Positions 52,110 to 59,776 of a DNA stretch of 64,000 nucleotides are shown here, one piece after another. The stretch comes from Muribaculaceae bacterium (GTDB lineage: Bacteria; Bacteroidota; Bacteroidia; Bacteroidales; Muribaculaceae), in NCBI GenBank assembly GCA_022509185.1, contig JAFLTS010000003.1, forward strand, positions 62,001-126,000. Reading direction: 5' to 3'. The position numbers and the translations under genes were made by a program. Position 1 is the stretch's first letter; each line of letters begins with the position of its first letter. The notes under the pieces are model-generated. The model did not search any database. It worked only from the letters and a program-made list of their open reading frames with translations, and was not told the origin of the DNA.

Positions 52110-53204
52110 TCAGATTTGTTTCTCAGTATTAGGAATCATGTTAATAAAACGGTCGAAGAGATAAATGGTGTCTTGAGGTCCTGGAGCACTTTCAGGATGG
52201 AATTGGACTGAAATAACCTTTTCTTTTTCACATTCCAGACCTTCCACGGTGCCATCAAGAAGATTTATATGAGTAACTGATAAAGGTGTCTGATCTACAG
52301 ATTCTTTATCAACAGCATAACCATGGTTTTGAGCTGTAATTAATACTTTCCCTGTTTTCAGTTCTTTAACCGGATGGTTTCCACCTCTATGTCCGGGATT
52401 AATCTCACATATCTTGGCTCCATAAGCAAGGGCAAGCAGTTGATGACCAAGACAAATACCAAACATTGGCACTTTCCCACGAAGTTTTTTTAGAGTTTCA
52501 ATCACCTCTGGCACATCTTCCGGAGACCCGGGACCATTTGAAATGAGAACTCCGTCAGGCTTAAAATCAAGAATCTGTTCTGCTGTAGTGTTCCAGGGCA
52601 CCACCGTGACATTACAACCATGATGATTTAAGTTTCTGACCATATTCAGCTTCATGCCACAATCAATTGCAACTATATCGTATTTGCAATTGGTGGTTCT
52701 GGCGAACCATCTTTTTCTACAACTAACTTTACTTACGAGATCTTTAGGTCTTGGCTGAGCTTTAATTTTAGCAACAGCTTCTTCAACAGGTGTATCTTCG
52801 TTTGTGATAATTGCTCTCATGCCGTTTGCATCACGAAGAATTCGAGTTAACATGCGAGTATCGATACCGCTGATACCCGGAATCTCATTTTCTTCCAATA
52901 CTTCTGCCAAGGTTTTAGTGTATCTGAAGTTTGAGGGTGAATCGTTGTTTTCTTTAACAATCATACCACCTATAGAAGGAAACTTTGTTTCATAATCCTC
53001 GTCGGTAATTCCGTAATTACCTATCAAAGGATATGTCATTACAATAATCTGATCGGCATAAGACGGATCAGATAATATCTCCTGATAACCTACCATCGAA
53101 GTATTAAACACGAGTTCTCCAACTCTTTCTTCGTTAGAAGCGAAACCGATACCACGGAATTCGCGTCCATCTTCAAGCACAAGTTTTTTAGGGACGTTAT
53201 TCAT
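52110..53204 (-). CDS. carA: Carbamoyl-phosphate synthase small subunit
   Basis: A 364-residue glutamine amidotransferase subunit. The N-terminal domain (LVLEDGREFRGIGF; NTSMVGYQEILSDPSY) and the class I GATase domain with the catalytic Cys in F-G-I-C-L-G-H-Q and the His/Glu pair in VQFHPESAPG are all intact. It frees ammonia from glutamine and channels it to CarB. Its ATG overlaps the pyrC stop (ATGA-type, 4 nt). Confidence 0.97.
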   Translation of the reverse strand: MNNVPKKLVLEDGREFRGIGFASNEERVGELVFNTSMVGYQEILSDPSYADQIIVMTYPLIGNYGITDEDYETKFPSIGGMIVKENNDSPSNFRYTKTLAEVLEENEIPGISGIDTRMLTRILRDANGMRAIITNEDTPVEEAVAKIKAQPRPKDLVSKVSCRKRWFARTTNCKYDIVAIDCGMKLNMVRNLNHHGCNVTVVPWNTTAEQILDFKPDGVLISNGPGSPEDVPEVIETLKKLRGKVPMFGICLGHQLLALAYGAKICEINPGHRGGNHPVKELKTGKVLITAQNHGYAVDKESVDQTPLSVTHINLLDGTVEGLECEKEKVISVQFHPESAPGPQDTIYLFDRFINMIPNTEKQI

Positions 53205-54484
53205 AGTAGTGCGTTAAAAACGGGTTTGCCGTTATATATCGTCATTAGAATCTTACTTTTCAATTCGAGACCCTCATAGGGAGTGGCTTTACCTAAAGAT
53301 TTGAAATTCTCAGGATCTACAATGAAAGAATCATTGATATCTATCACGGTAATATTGGCCTCATTACCAGTCTCAATAGTATCTTGAGGAAGATGCAGAA
53401 TTTTTCTCGGATTCAAAGCCATAACTTTGATTAAATGTTGCAAAGACATTAATCCTGAAGACACCATGGTAGTGTAAACAGCCGGGAAAGCTGTTTCAAG
53501 TCCTACTACACCCATAGCGCTTTTTTGTAGTCCACGGCTCTTTTCTTTCATTGAATGGGGTGCATGATCAGTTGCAATTACATCAATTGTTCCGTCAATC
53601 AATCCCTCACGTAAAGCCTCACGGTCTTCAATACCGCGGATAGGTGGGTTCATTTTAAATCTGCCTTCATCTTTAAGGTCCTGATCGCTGAAGGTGAGAT
53701 AGTGAGGCCCGGTTTCACAAGTCACGTCAATACCATTCTTTTTTGCTTGTCTTACCAATTCTACACTTTCTTTGGTTGAGATATGACAAATATGCAGACG
53801 GCATCCGGTTTCTTCCGCGAGAATAATATCTCTTTCAACTTCTTTCCATTCTGATTCCGATGAAATGCCGGGGTGACCATATTTTTTTGCGTAAGTGCCT
53901 TTATGGATATAACCTCCTTCCAGTAAAGATTCTACTTCACAATGTGCAGCCAGGATTTTTCCTGTTTTAGAAATTCTTTCCATGGCTTTCTTCATTATAT
54001 CCAGGTTCTGCACGCCCGAACCATCATCAGAAAAGCCTGCAACAAAAGGAGCCAGAGCCTCGTAATCCACTAATTCTTTTCCCATACGTCCTTTAGTAAT
54101 AGCGGCGAAGGGAATTACTTGAACATGAGCATCCCGCCTGATTATATCCAACTGAATTTTTAGATTTTCAATTGAATCCGGAGTGGGATTTAGATTTGGC
54201 ATAGTACAAACAGTGGAAAAACCGCCGGCAGCCGCAGCTAAAGAACCTGCATTAATGGTTTCTTTATATGAGAAACCTGGTTCCCTGAGATGCACATGCA
54301 TATCCACCAAAGAGGGGATTACAATTTTCCCTGTTAAATCATAAGATGGATAAGAATCAGCTTTAGGCTTTGAATCTGAAAGGATTTTAATTATTCCTTC
54401 GGATATAAAAATATTTTTCTCAACAAAATCATTGTTGCAAAATATTTTTGCATTCAAGAGCCAGAAAGATTTCAAATCAGTCAT
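53201..54484 (-). CDS. pyrC: Dihydroorotase
   Basis: A 427-residue type I dihydroorotase. The metal site begins with D-M-H-V-H-L-R-E-P-G (His-x-His), with HCEVESLLEGG and ATDHAPHSMKE later. It closes carbamoyl aspartate into dihydroorotate. It is the first gene of the UMP operon; the ATG at 54484 comes 5 nt after the U-run of an intrinsic terminator (54489-54526), so nearly all its mRNA must come from reading through that terminator. There is no room for another promoter between terminator and gene. Confidence 0.95.
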   Translation of the reverse strand: MTDLKSFWLLNAKIFCNNDFVEKNIFISEGIIKILSDSKPKADSYPSYDLTGKIVIPSLVDMHVHLREPGFSYKETINAGSLAAAAGGFSTVCTMPNLNPTPDSIENLKIQLDIIRRDAHVQVIPFAAITKGRMGKELVDYEALAPFVAGFSDDGSGVQNLDIMKKAMERISKTGKILAAHCEVESLLEGGYIHKGTYAKKYGHPGISSESEWKEVERDIILAEETGCRLHICHISTKESVELVRQAKKNGIDVTCETGPHYLTFSDQDLKDEGRFKMNPPIRGIEDREALREGLIDGTIDVIATDHAPHSMKEKSRGLQKSAMGVVGLETAFPAVYTTMVSSGLMSLQHLIKVMALNPRKILHLPQDTIETGNEANITVIDINDSFIVDPENFKSLGKATPYEGLELKSKILMTIYNGKPVFNALL

Positions 54485-54488
54485 AATT

Positions 54489-54526
54489 CAAAAAACAAAA
54501 AAGCAACTCTAAAAATGAGTTGCCTT
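54489..54526 (-). terminator. Attenuator terminator immediately before pyrC
   Basis: On the minus strand GCAACTC and GAGTTGC pair (54517-54523 with 54503-54509; extended by G-U and A-U pairs to about 10 bp), followed by a T-rich run (TTTTGTTTTTTG, 54500-54489). It ends 4 nt before the pyrC ATG, so it must be passed for the operon to be expressed. Confidence 0.82.
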
Positions 54527-54629
54527 AAAAAATTGAAAAAATTGTAACGTCACGGAATGAAATTCCGTTTTCGGCTGCCTGTAAGCAAGATCCTTGCAGG
54601 AAATGGTGACGTTGACAATTTGTTGTCAT
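54525..54629 (-). CDS. Possible leader peptide of the pyr operon (34 codons)
   Basis: An ATG at 54627-54629, about 11 nt after the predicted transcription start, opens a 34-codon frame that runs through the whole folded leader and stops (TAA, 54525-54527) right at the foot of the terminator stem. Its last codons come from two U-runs (ACA-AUU-UUU-UCA-AUU-UUU). In E. coli pyrBI a leader peptide ending in U-rich sequence lets a trailing ribosome block the terminator when UTP is low. A 34-codon frame can occur by chance, so coding is unproven; it is too short for ordinary gene finding. Confidence 0.35.
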   Translation of the reverse strand: MTTNCQRHHFLQGSCLQAAENGISFRDVTIFSIF

Positions 54630-54644
54630 CCCTCTAATTTTATG

Positions 54645-54676
54645 CAAAGATAACAAAAAATCATTATTACCACAAA
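54645..54676 (-). promoter_or_regulatory. Consensus Bacteroidetes promoter of the pyr operon
   Basis: On the minus strand TTTG (54676-54673), a 20-nt spacer and TATCTTTG (54652-54645) match the full consensus. Transcription would start near 54640, 11 nt before the possible leader ATG. Confidence 0.78.
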
Positions 54677-54715
54677 AGCATCTTGGCAAGTTTCCATTAA
54701 TTGGGGAATTTTAAG

Positions 54716-54796
54716 TATTTTTGTAAAAGCAAGGATATATATTTTTCCCAAATATTGGAATAGATCATAAAACCTAATTAAATAAACTGGTTTATT
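54716..54796 (+). promoter_or_regulatory. -7 box TATTTTTG and hairpin upstream of the symporter
   Basis: TATTTTTG at 54716-54723 matches TAnnTTTG and gives a leader of about 78 nt before 54808. AATAAAC/GTTTATT with a 2-nt loop at 54781-54796 could be a regulator site. The whole gap 54485-54807 (323 nt) otherwise holds only the pyr leader and promoter. Confidence 0.38.
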
Positions 54797-54807
54797 ATAA
54801 TACTTTT

Positions 54808-56001
54808 ATGAAATTTAAGAAACCTAATCTATTAGTATTAATAATTTTAGCTATTTTATCAGGAACATTATGCGGATGGTTTTTCAACGAGAGCTTAACA
54901 CGGATTTTTATAACCTTCAATAGCATATTCAGCAATTTTTTAGGCTTTTGTATCCCTCTTATAATTATAGGTTTTGTAACACCGGCGATTTCAGAATTAG
55001 GATCGAAAGCAGGAAAGTTATTATTAGTCACAGTAACTTTAGCCTATGCCGCAACTTTGGGAGCCGGTTTCTTAAGTTATTTTGTTAGCGATACTTTTTT
55101 CCCGACCTTATTGGAGGGCCAGAACTTAATTTCTGACACTGAAATGGCAAAGGAACTCCCTCCTTATTTCACTATCAATATGCCGGCAGTGATAGATATC
55201 ATGTCTGCATTGGTTTTATCTTTTGTTGTATGTATTGGTCTTACTCAGATAAAATCTTCTACTAGTACTATAAAGAGGGCCACAGAAGAGTTCCGGGAAA
55301 TAATTTCCTTAATAATCGCAAAAATTATTGTGCCTCTTTTACCGATTTATATCTTCGGTATTTTTGTAAAGATGTCTTTCACAGGTGAAGTTAATTCTAT
55401 ATTGCTGGCGTTTTCTAAAGTAATACTGGTGATTTTCGCATTACATTTATTTTGGTTATTGTTTTTATATTCCATTGGTGCACTTTTTTCTAAAGGAGAA
55501 AAAAATCCATTTAAATTATTAGGAACGATGTTGCCGGCATATTTTACTGCATTAGGCACCTCCTCCTCAGCCGCCACTATACCTGTGACCCTCAGACAAA
55601 CTATAAAAATGGGTGTAGATAAAGATATAGCGGGTTTTACCGTACCGTTGTGTGCCACTATTGATCTTTCAGGAAGTGCATTGAAAATAGTTGCTTGTTC
55701 GATAGCATTAATGATGTTGAAAGATATACCTTATGATTTTGGTTTATTTGCTTATTTTGTGTCAATGATGGGTATAGCCTTGGTTGCAGCACCCGGTGTA
55801 CCAGGCGGTTCAATTATGGCAGCGTTGGGATTATTGACTTCTATATTAGGGTTTTCTGATAGTGATTGTGGATTGATGATAGCATTATATATAGCAATGG
55901 ATAGTTTCGGCACAGCTTGTAATGTTACGGGGGATGGAGCTTTATCTCTTATAATCAACAGATTTTATCCGTCAGATAAAACTGAGGCAGCAATTGTTTA
56001 A
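54808..56001 (+). CDS. Dicarboxylate/amino acid:cation symporter
   Basis: A 397-residue transporter of the glutamate/dicarboxylate sodium- or proton-symporter family. The family core is clear: the serine-rich hairpin G-T-S-S-S-A-A-T-I-P-V, GFTVPLCATIDLSGSALK, and the C-terminal cation/substrate motif DSFGTACNVTGDGA. About eight membrane helices plus two hairpins are expected. It starts a plus unit with lipA 9 nt downstream. Glutamate, aspartate, serine or a dicarboxylate are possible; I cannot choose. Confidence 0.88.
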   Translation: MKFKKPNLLVLIILAILSGTLCGWFFNESLTRIFITFNSIFSNFLGFCIPLIIIGFVTPAISELGSKAGKLLLVTVTLAYAATLGAGFLSYFVSDTFFPTLLEGQNLISDTEMAKELPPYFTINMPAVIDIMSALVLSFVVCIGLTQIKSSTSTIKRATEEFREIISLIIAKIIVPLLPIYIFGIFVKMSFTGEVNSILLAFSKVILVIFALHLFWLLFLYSIGALFSKGEKNPFKLLGTMLPAYFTALGTSSSAATIPVTLRQTIKMGVDKDIAGFTVPLCATIDLSGSALKIVACSIALMMLKDIPYDFGLFAYFVSMMGIALVAAPGVPGGSIMAALGLLTSILGFSDSDCGLMIALYIAMDSFGTACNVTGDGALSLIINRFYPSDKTEAAIV

Positions 56002-56010
56002 GAATTGATA

Positions 56011-56862
56011 ATGGAGGAAAAAATAATACGAAAACCTGAATGGCTTAAAGTGAAATTGCCACGTGGTTTTAAGGCTACACAAGTATTAGGATGTTTAAAT
56101 GAGAGAAATTTAAATACTATATGTAGTAGTGGGATGTGTCCTAATAAAGGAGAGTGCTGGAGTAATGGCACAGCAACTTTTATGATAGGAGGACAAATCT
56201 GTACCCGTAACTGTAAGTTTTGTAATGTTAAAAGCGGGAAACCTCTTCCCATAGATTCGAAAGAGATTCAGAATATTATAAAAAGTATTCAAGAATTAAA
56301 ACTGAAGCATGTAGTAATAACTTCTGTAGATAGGGATGACTTAGATGATTTTGGAGCTTCTCATTGGATAAATATGGCTCATGCTGTAAAGAAAGAATGT
56401 CCCGGTGTGAGTATGGAACTATTAGTTCCTGATTTCAGAGGAAGAACTGATCTTCTTGAAGGAATAATCGAATGTAAGCCAGAAGTCATATCCCATAATA
56501 TGGAAACTGTGAGGCGTCTGACCCCAGAAGTGAGAAGTGTAGCAACTTATGATACGTCGCTGAAAATAATCAGACATATTTCAGATAAAGGAATCAGATC
56601 AAAATCGGGGATAATGTTAGGTTTAGGAGAAACACGTGAAGAGGTGCTTGAAACTATGGACGATTTGTTGAAAAATGGTTGTGAGGTCATGACCATAGGT
56701 CAATATCTACAACCTTCAAGACAGCATTATGCCGTAAAGGAATATATACATCCGGATATATTTGCGGAATATGGTGAAATAGGACGTAAAAAAGGGTTCA
56801 AACATATCGAGAGCCATCCTTTGGTAAGATCAAGCTATCATGCAGAAAGACATGTTAACTGA
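56011..56862 (+). CDS. lipA: Lipoyl synthase
   Basis: A 283-residue radical SAM lipoyl synthase that inserts two sulfurs into octanoyl chains on lipoyl proteins. Both clusters are complete: auxiliary Cys38, Cys43, Cys49 (C-x4-C-x5-C) and SAM Cys64, Cys68, Cys71 (C-T-R-N-C-K-F-C); the C-terminal Ser in the RSSYHAE segment is the final auxiliary ligand. A TTG at 56005 reads only two codons further upstream, so the ATG at 56011 is preferred. It is followed 19 nt later by lipB. Confidence 0.96.
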   Translation: MEEKIIRKPEWLKVKLPRGFKATQVLGCLNERNLNTICSSGMCPNKGECWSNGTATFMIGGQICTRNCKFCNVKSGKPLPIDSKEIQNIIKSIQELKLKHVVITSVDRDDLDDFGASHWINMAHAVKKECPGVSMELLVPDFRGRTDLLEGIIECKPEVISHNMETVRRLTPEVRSVATYDTSLKIIRHISDKGIRSKSGIMLGLGETREEVLETMDDLLKNGCEVMTIGQYLQPSRQHYAVKEYIHPDIFAEYGEIGRKKGFKHIESHPLVRSSYHAERHVN

Positions 56863-56881
56863 ATAAACCTCCCTTACAAAA

Positions 56882-57601
56882 ATGAAAAATATAAGGGTTT
56901 TGGATTTCGGAATCCAAGATTATAAAGAAGTTTTGAAATTACAGGAGAGGTGCTTTGAAAAACTTGTGCAAGGTAAAAAAGAAGGTTTTACAGAAGACGA
57001 ATATTTGTTGTTAGGAGAGCATCCATCTGTCATCACTTTAGGAAGAAAGGCACAAGAATCCAATATCCTGGTTTCTCCGGATAGCTTAAATAAGTTTGGT
57101 ATAGAGGTTTTTCATATAGGCAGAGGAGGTGATGTAACGTATCATGCACCTGGACAATTGATTGTCTATCCTATTATTGACCTGGATCGGCATAAATTAG
57201 GAGTAAAGGATTATATCTACTTATTGGAAGAATGTGTGATACAATTACTTAAATATTACAGCATAGAAGGAAGCCGCATAGAAGGTGCCACAGGAGTGTG
57301 GATAGGGAAAGGGACTCATAATGAAAGGAAAATATGTGCCATGGGCATCAAGTGCTCAAGATATTGCACAATGCATGGACTTGCCTTAAATGTTAATACC
57401 GACTTACAAGGCTTTTCATTGATAAATCCCTGTGGTTTTCAAGACAAGGGTGTTACATCTATAAAGGAAGAAACGGGAAAGGAATTTAATATTAAAAGAA
57501 TTAAGAATGATTTCTTACATATCTTCTTCAGCCTCATATTCCCGTTCGAGAAAATTCTTGACTTCACGGAAAAGCTGGGAAGCGAAAACGAAATCATTTA
57601 A
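56882..57601 (+). CDS. lipB: Octanoyltransferase
   Basis: A 239-residue octanoyl-ACP:protein N-octanoyltransferase. Family signatures are GRGGDVTYHAPGQLIVYPI, ICAMGIKCSRY (catalytic Lys in G-I-K), MHGLALNVNTDL, and INPCGFQDKGVTS with the catalytic-type Cys. It prepares octanoyl-lipoyl domains for LipA. Its last 87 nt overlap tail-to-tail the end of the transporter ATPase gene. The distal 25 residues rich in Phe and Leu lie inside that overlap. Confidence 0.95.
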   Translation: MKNIRVLDFGIQDYKEVLKLQERCFEKLVQGKKEGFTEDEYLLLGEHPSVITLGRKAQESNILVSPDSLNKFGIEVFHIGRGGDVTYHAPGQLIVYPIIDLDRHKLGVKDYIYLLEECVIQLLKYYSIEGSRIEGATGVWIGKGTHNERKICAMGIKCSRYCTMHGLALNVNTDLQGFSLINPCGFQDKGVTSIKEETGKEFNIKRIKNDFLHIFFSLIFPFEKILDFTEKLGSENEII

Positions 57602-58297
57602 TGACTGACTTTTACTTCTAAAAATATTTTTATCATTTCCTACCCAGTCACAATGGCCTTTATTAATAAAGATAATTTTTTCTCCTATACCGAGCACTGA
57701 ATTCATATCATGAGTATTTATGATTGTTGTGATCTGATACTCATGTGTGATATCACTAAGAAGTTCATCAATTAAAATAGAAGTTTTGGGATCAAGACCT
57801 GAGTTAGGTTCATCACAGAAAAGGTATTTTGGGTTAAGAGCTATTGCTCTGGCTATAGCTACACGTTTCTGCATACCTCCTGAAATTTCAGAAGGGAATT
57901 TATTATCAGCATTAGAAAGGCCAACACGGTGAATACAGAACTGTGCTCTATCAAGTTGTTCTTCATGAGAAAGCGGACTGAACATTTTCAAGGGAAACAT
58001 AACGTTTCCTAACACTGTTTCATTGTCAAAAAGAGCCGATCCCTGAAATAAAACACCGATTTCCATTCTCAATTTTCTTTTTTCCTGGGCACTCATAGAA
58101 CGGAAACGTCGGCCATCGTAAAGAATAGAACCTTCTTCAGGAGTAAGTAAACCAATCAGACATTTCATAAAAACTGTCTTACCCGATCCACTTTGACCTA
58201 TAATAAGATTTGTTTTGCCGGTCTCAAAAGTTGCTGAAATATCATACAATACCCTTTGCCCGTCAAACCATTTTGAAATATTCTTTGCCTCTATCAT
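57515..58297 (-). CDS. mlaF: MlaF-like ABC transporter ATP-binding protein
   Basis: A 260-residue ABC ATPase with Walker A G-Q-S-G-S-G-K-T, signature E-I-S-G-G-M-Q-K-R, and Walker B YLFCDEPNSGLDP, the MlaF-type form (VGLSNADNKFPSEISGGMQKRVAIARA). With the MlaE-type permease upstream it moves phospholipids between membranes to keep outer-membrane asymmetry. No MCE (MlaD) gene is in the unit. Its C-terminus overlaps lipB by 87 nt. It begins 9 nt after the permease stop. Confidence 0.88.
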   Translation of the reverse strand: MIEAKNISKWFDGQRVLYDISATFETGKTNLIIGQSGSGKTVFMKCLIGLLTPEEGSILYDGRRFRSMSAQEKRKLRMEIGVLFQGSALFDNETVLGNVMFPLKMFSPLSHEEQLDRAQFCIHRVGLSNADNKFPSEISGGMQKRVAIARAIALNPKYLFCDEPNSGLDPKTSILIDELLSDITHEYQITTIINTHDMNSVLGIGEKIIFINKGHCDWVGNDKNIFRSKSQSLNDFVFASQLFREVKNFLEREYEAEEDM

Positions 58298-58306
58298 AAG
58301 GTGAAA

Positions 58307-59053
58307 TTATTGAAGCAGTAGTTTAGTAAGGATTACGTCGAAAAAAAGAATAAGAATAGAACTGGAAACTACTGCTTTGGTACTTGCCTGGCCTACTTCT
58401 AATGCACCTCCTTTAACGAAATATCCGTAGAAGGCAGAAACACTGGCAATAATATATGCAAAAATCACAGTTTTGATTATACCATACCATACATACCATT
58501 CGTTGAAAAAACTCTGAATTCCAAAGACATAATCTTCAACCGAGATCATAGTGGTGAATTCAGCAATAATCCATCCTCCTACAAGACCCACAAACATTGA
58601 AAGAATACATAATACCGGTACGAAGAAAACAAAACCTATGATTTTAGGCAAAACTACGAAATTAGCTGAATTAATACCCATAATATCCAGAGCATCAATT
58701 TGTTCAGTGACTCTCATAGTTCCAATTTCTGATGCTATATTACTACCTACTTTACCAGCAAGTATAAGGCACATCATTGTAGAAGAGAATTCCAGAAGTA
58801 GAATTTCTCGAGTAGCCAAACCTGTGGAGTATGAAGGGATAAGAGGAGATACTATGTTAATGGTCATTTGTATGGTAATTACCGCGCCAATGAAAAGCGA
58901 AATAATAATTACCAGAGGAATGGAATCAACGCCTAATTTGTTAATTTCAAAAACCAGACGCTTAAAAAATTCTTTCCATTTATCAGGAGCTCTGAAAACC
59001 TGAGCGATGAAAATGCAGTATTTACCGAAAGAGGCTATTGAATTAATAAACAT
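58307..59053 (-). CDS. mlaE: MlaE family ABC permease
   Basis: A 248-residue permease with five or six membrane segments. Family features: KLGVDSIPLVIIISLFIGAV near the N-terminus, REILLLEFSSTMMCLILAGKVGSNIASEIGTMRVTEQIDALDIMGI, and the C-terminal FYGYFVKGGALEVGQASTKAVVSSS. It forms the inner-membrane channel of the Mla-type lipid transporter with MlaF. It is divergent from udk, with a -7 box at 59094-59101 (41-nt leader). Confidence 0.9.
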   Translation of the reverse strand: MFINSIASFGKYCIFIAQVFRAPDKWKEFFKRLVFEINKLGVDSIPLVIIISLFIGAVITIQMTINIVSPLIPSYSTGLATREILLLEFSSTMMCLILAGKVGSNIASEIGTMRVTEQIDALDIMGINSANFVVLPKIIGFVFFVPVLCILSMFVGLVGGWIIAEFTTMISVEDYVFGIQSFFNEWYVWYGIIKTVIFAYIIASVSAFYGYFVKGGALEVGQASTKAVVSSSILILFFDVILTKLLLQ

Positions 59054-59093
59054 TATCTTACGGATAAAAAATAAAAAGCGATCATCCGGGAGG

Positions 59094-59122
59094 CAAAGTT
59101 AATAAAAATTTGGCTAAATTTG
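59094..59122. promoter_or_regulatory. Divergent -7 boxes for mlaE (minus) and udk (plus)
   Basis: Minus-strand TAACTTTG at 59094-59101 faces mlaE. Plus-strand TAAATTTG at 59115-59122 faces udk. The plus box overlaps the TTG at 59120 that opens the longest udk frame, so the ATG at 59138 is the likely start. No clear -33 TTTG for either. Confidence 0.48.
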
Positions 59123-59137
59123 CGTAAAAGAAGAATT

Positions 59138-59776
59138 ATGCTGATAATCGGAATAGCGGGAGGAACGGGTTCGGGGAAAACCACAGTTGTGAAAAAGATA
59201 ATAGAATCTTTGCCCAAAGATGAGGTTACCGTAATTCCACAAGATTGTTATTATAATGATAACGGAGACATTCCTTTGGAGGAACGATTAAAAATGAATT
59301 ATGATGAACCGGCCTCAATTGAATGGACTTTACTATGCCAACATCTGATGCAGCTGAAATCAGGCAAAAGCATTGATCGCCCGAGTTATGATTTTCTCAC
59401 CTGTTCACGGTTACCGGAAAGAGTTAAACTGGCACCAAGAGATGTAGTGGTAGTAGAAGGAATATTGGTTTTATGCGACAAGCCTTTAAGGGATATGATG
59501 GATGTTAAGGTGTTTGTAGATGCTGATGCCGATGAAAGATTAATCCGGGTGATAGAACGCGACTGTATTGAAAGAGGAAGAACCCCTCAAATGGTAATAG
59601 ATCGATACAGAGAGACCCTTAAACCAATGCACGAATTATATATAGAACCTTCCAAAAGATATGCTGATTTAATCGTTCCTCAAGGAGGGAATAATAATGT
59701 TGCAATCATGTTGCTTACAGATTATATAAGATCACTTCTAAGCAATGGGGTAAATCATATTAAAGTGAAGAGATGA
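59138..59776 (+). CDS. udk: Uridine kinase
   Basis: A 212-residue uridine/cytidine kinase. The P-loop G-G-T-G-S-G-K-T-T (Lys14) starts near the N-terminus, followed by [25 protein letters not shown] and a lid with [12 protein letters not shown]. It salvages uridine to UMP. The start at 59138 is chosen because the TTG at 59120 lies in the -7 box. It overlaps lptB by 4 nt. The UMP synthesis operon is only about 5 kb away, but no direct link is evident. Confidence 0.93.
   Translation: MLIIGIAGGTGSGKTTVVKKIIESLPKDEVTVIPQDCYYNDNGDIPLEERLKMNYDEPASIEWTLLCQHLMQLKSGKSIDRPSYDFLTCSRLPERVKLAPRDVVVVEGILVLCDKPLRDMMDVKVFVDADADERLIRVIERDCIERGRTPQMVIDRYRETLKPMHELYIEPSKRYADLIVPQGGNNNVAIMLLTDYIRSLLSNGVNHIKVKR

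Larger units (their letters stand above)
54489..54640 (-). ncRNA. Structured leader RNA of the pyr operon (candidate attenuator or riboswitch)
   Basis: This is the transcribed leader between the promoter and pyrC. Visible pairing: P1 joins 54606-54619 with 54541-54553 (13 bp with one bulged base); P2 is a hairpin at 54578-54600 (CCTG/CAGG plus a CAAG/CTTG core); P3 at 54552-54568 is a 7-bp hairpin with a GAA loop on the plus strand. P1 ends in a U-run and could itself act as a terminator. A second terminator follows (54489-54526). I do not recognise a known riboswitch class and cannot search Rfam here. The alternative is a stand-alone small RNA with tandem terminators and pyrC expressed by readthrough. 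Confidence 0.6.

Noticed and set aside
54541-54640. Signal recognition particle RNA, hammerhead ribozyme or common riboswitches in the pyr leader
   Set aside because: The SRP tetraloop core, the hammerhead CUGAUGA core and the known TPP, B12, SAM, glycine or c-di-GMP motifs were not found. A covariance search is needed for others such as 6S-like RNAs.
59120-59140. TTG at 59120 as the udk start
   Set aside because: It lies inside the -7 box; the ATG at 59138 directly precedes the P-loop strand as in the family.
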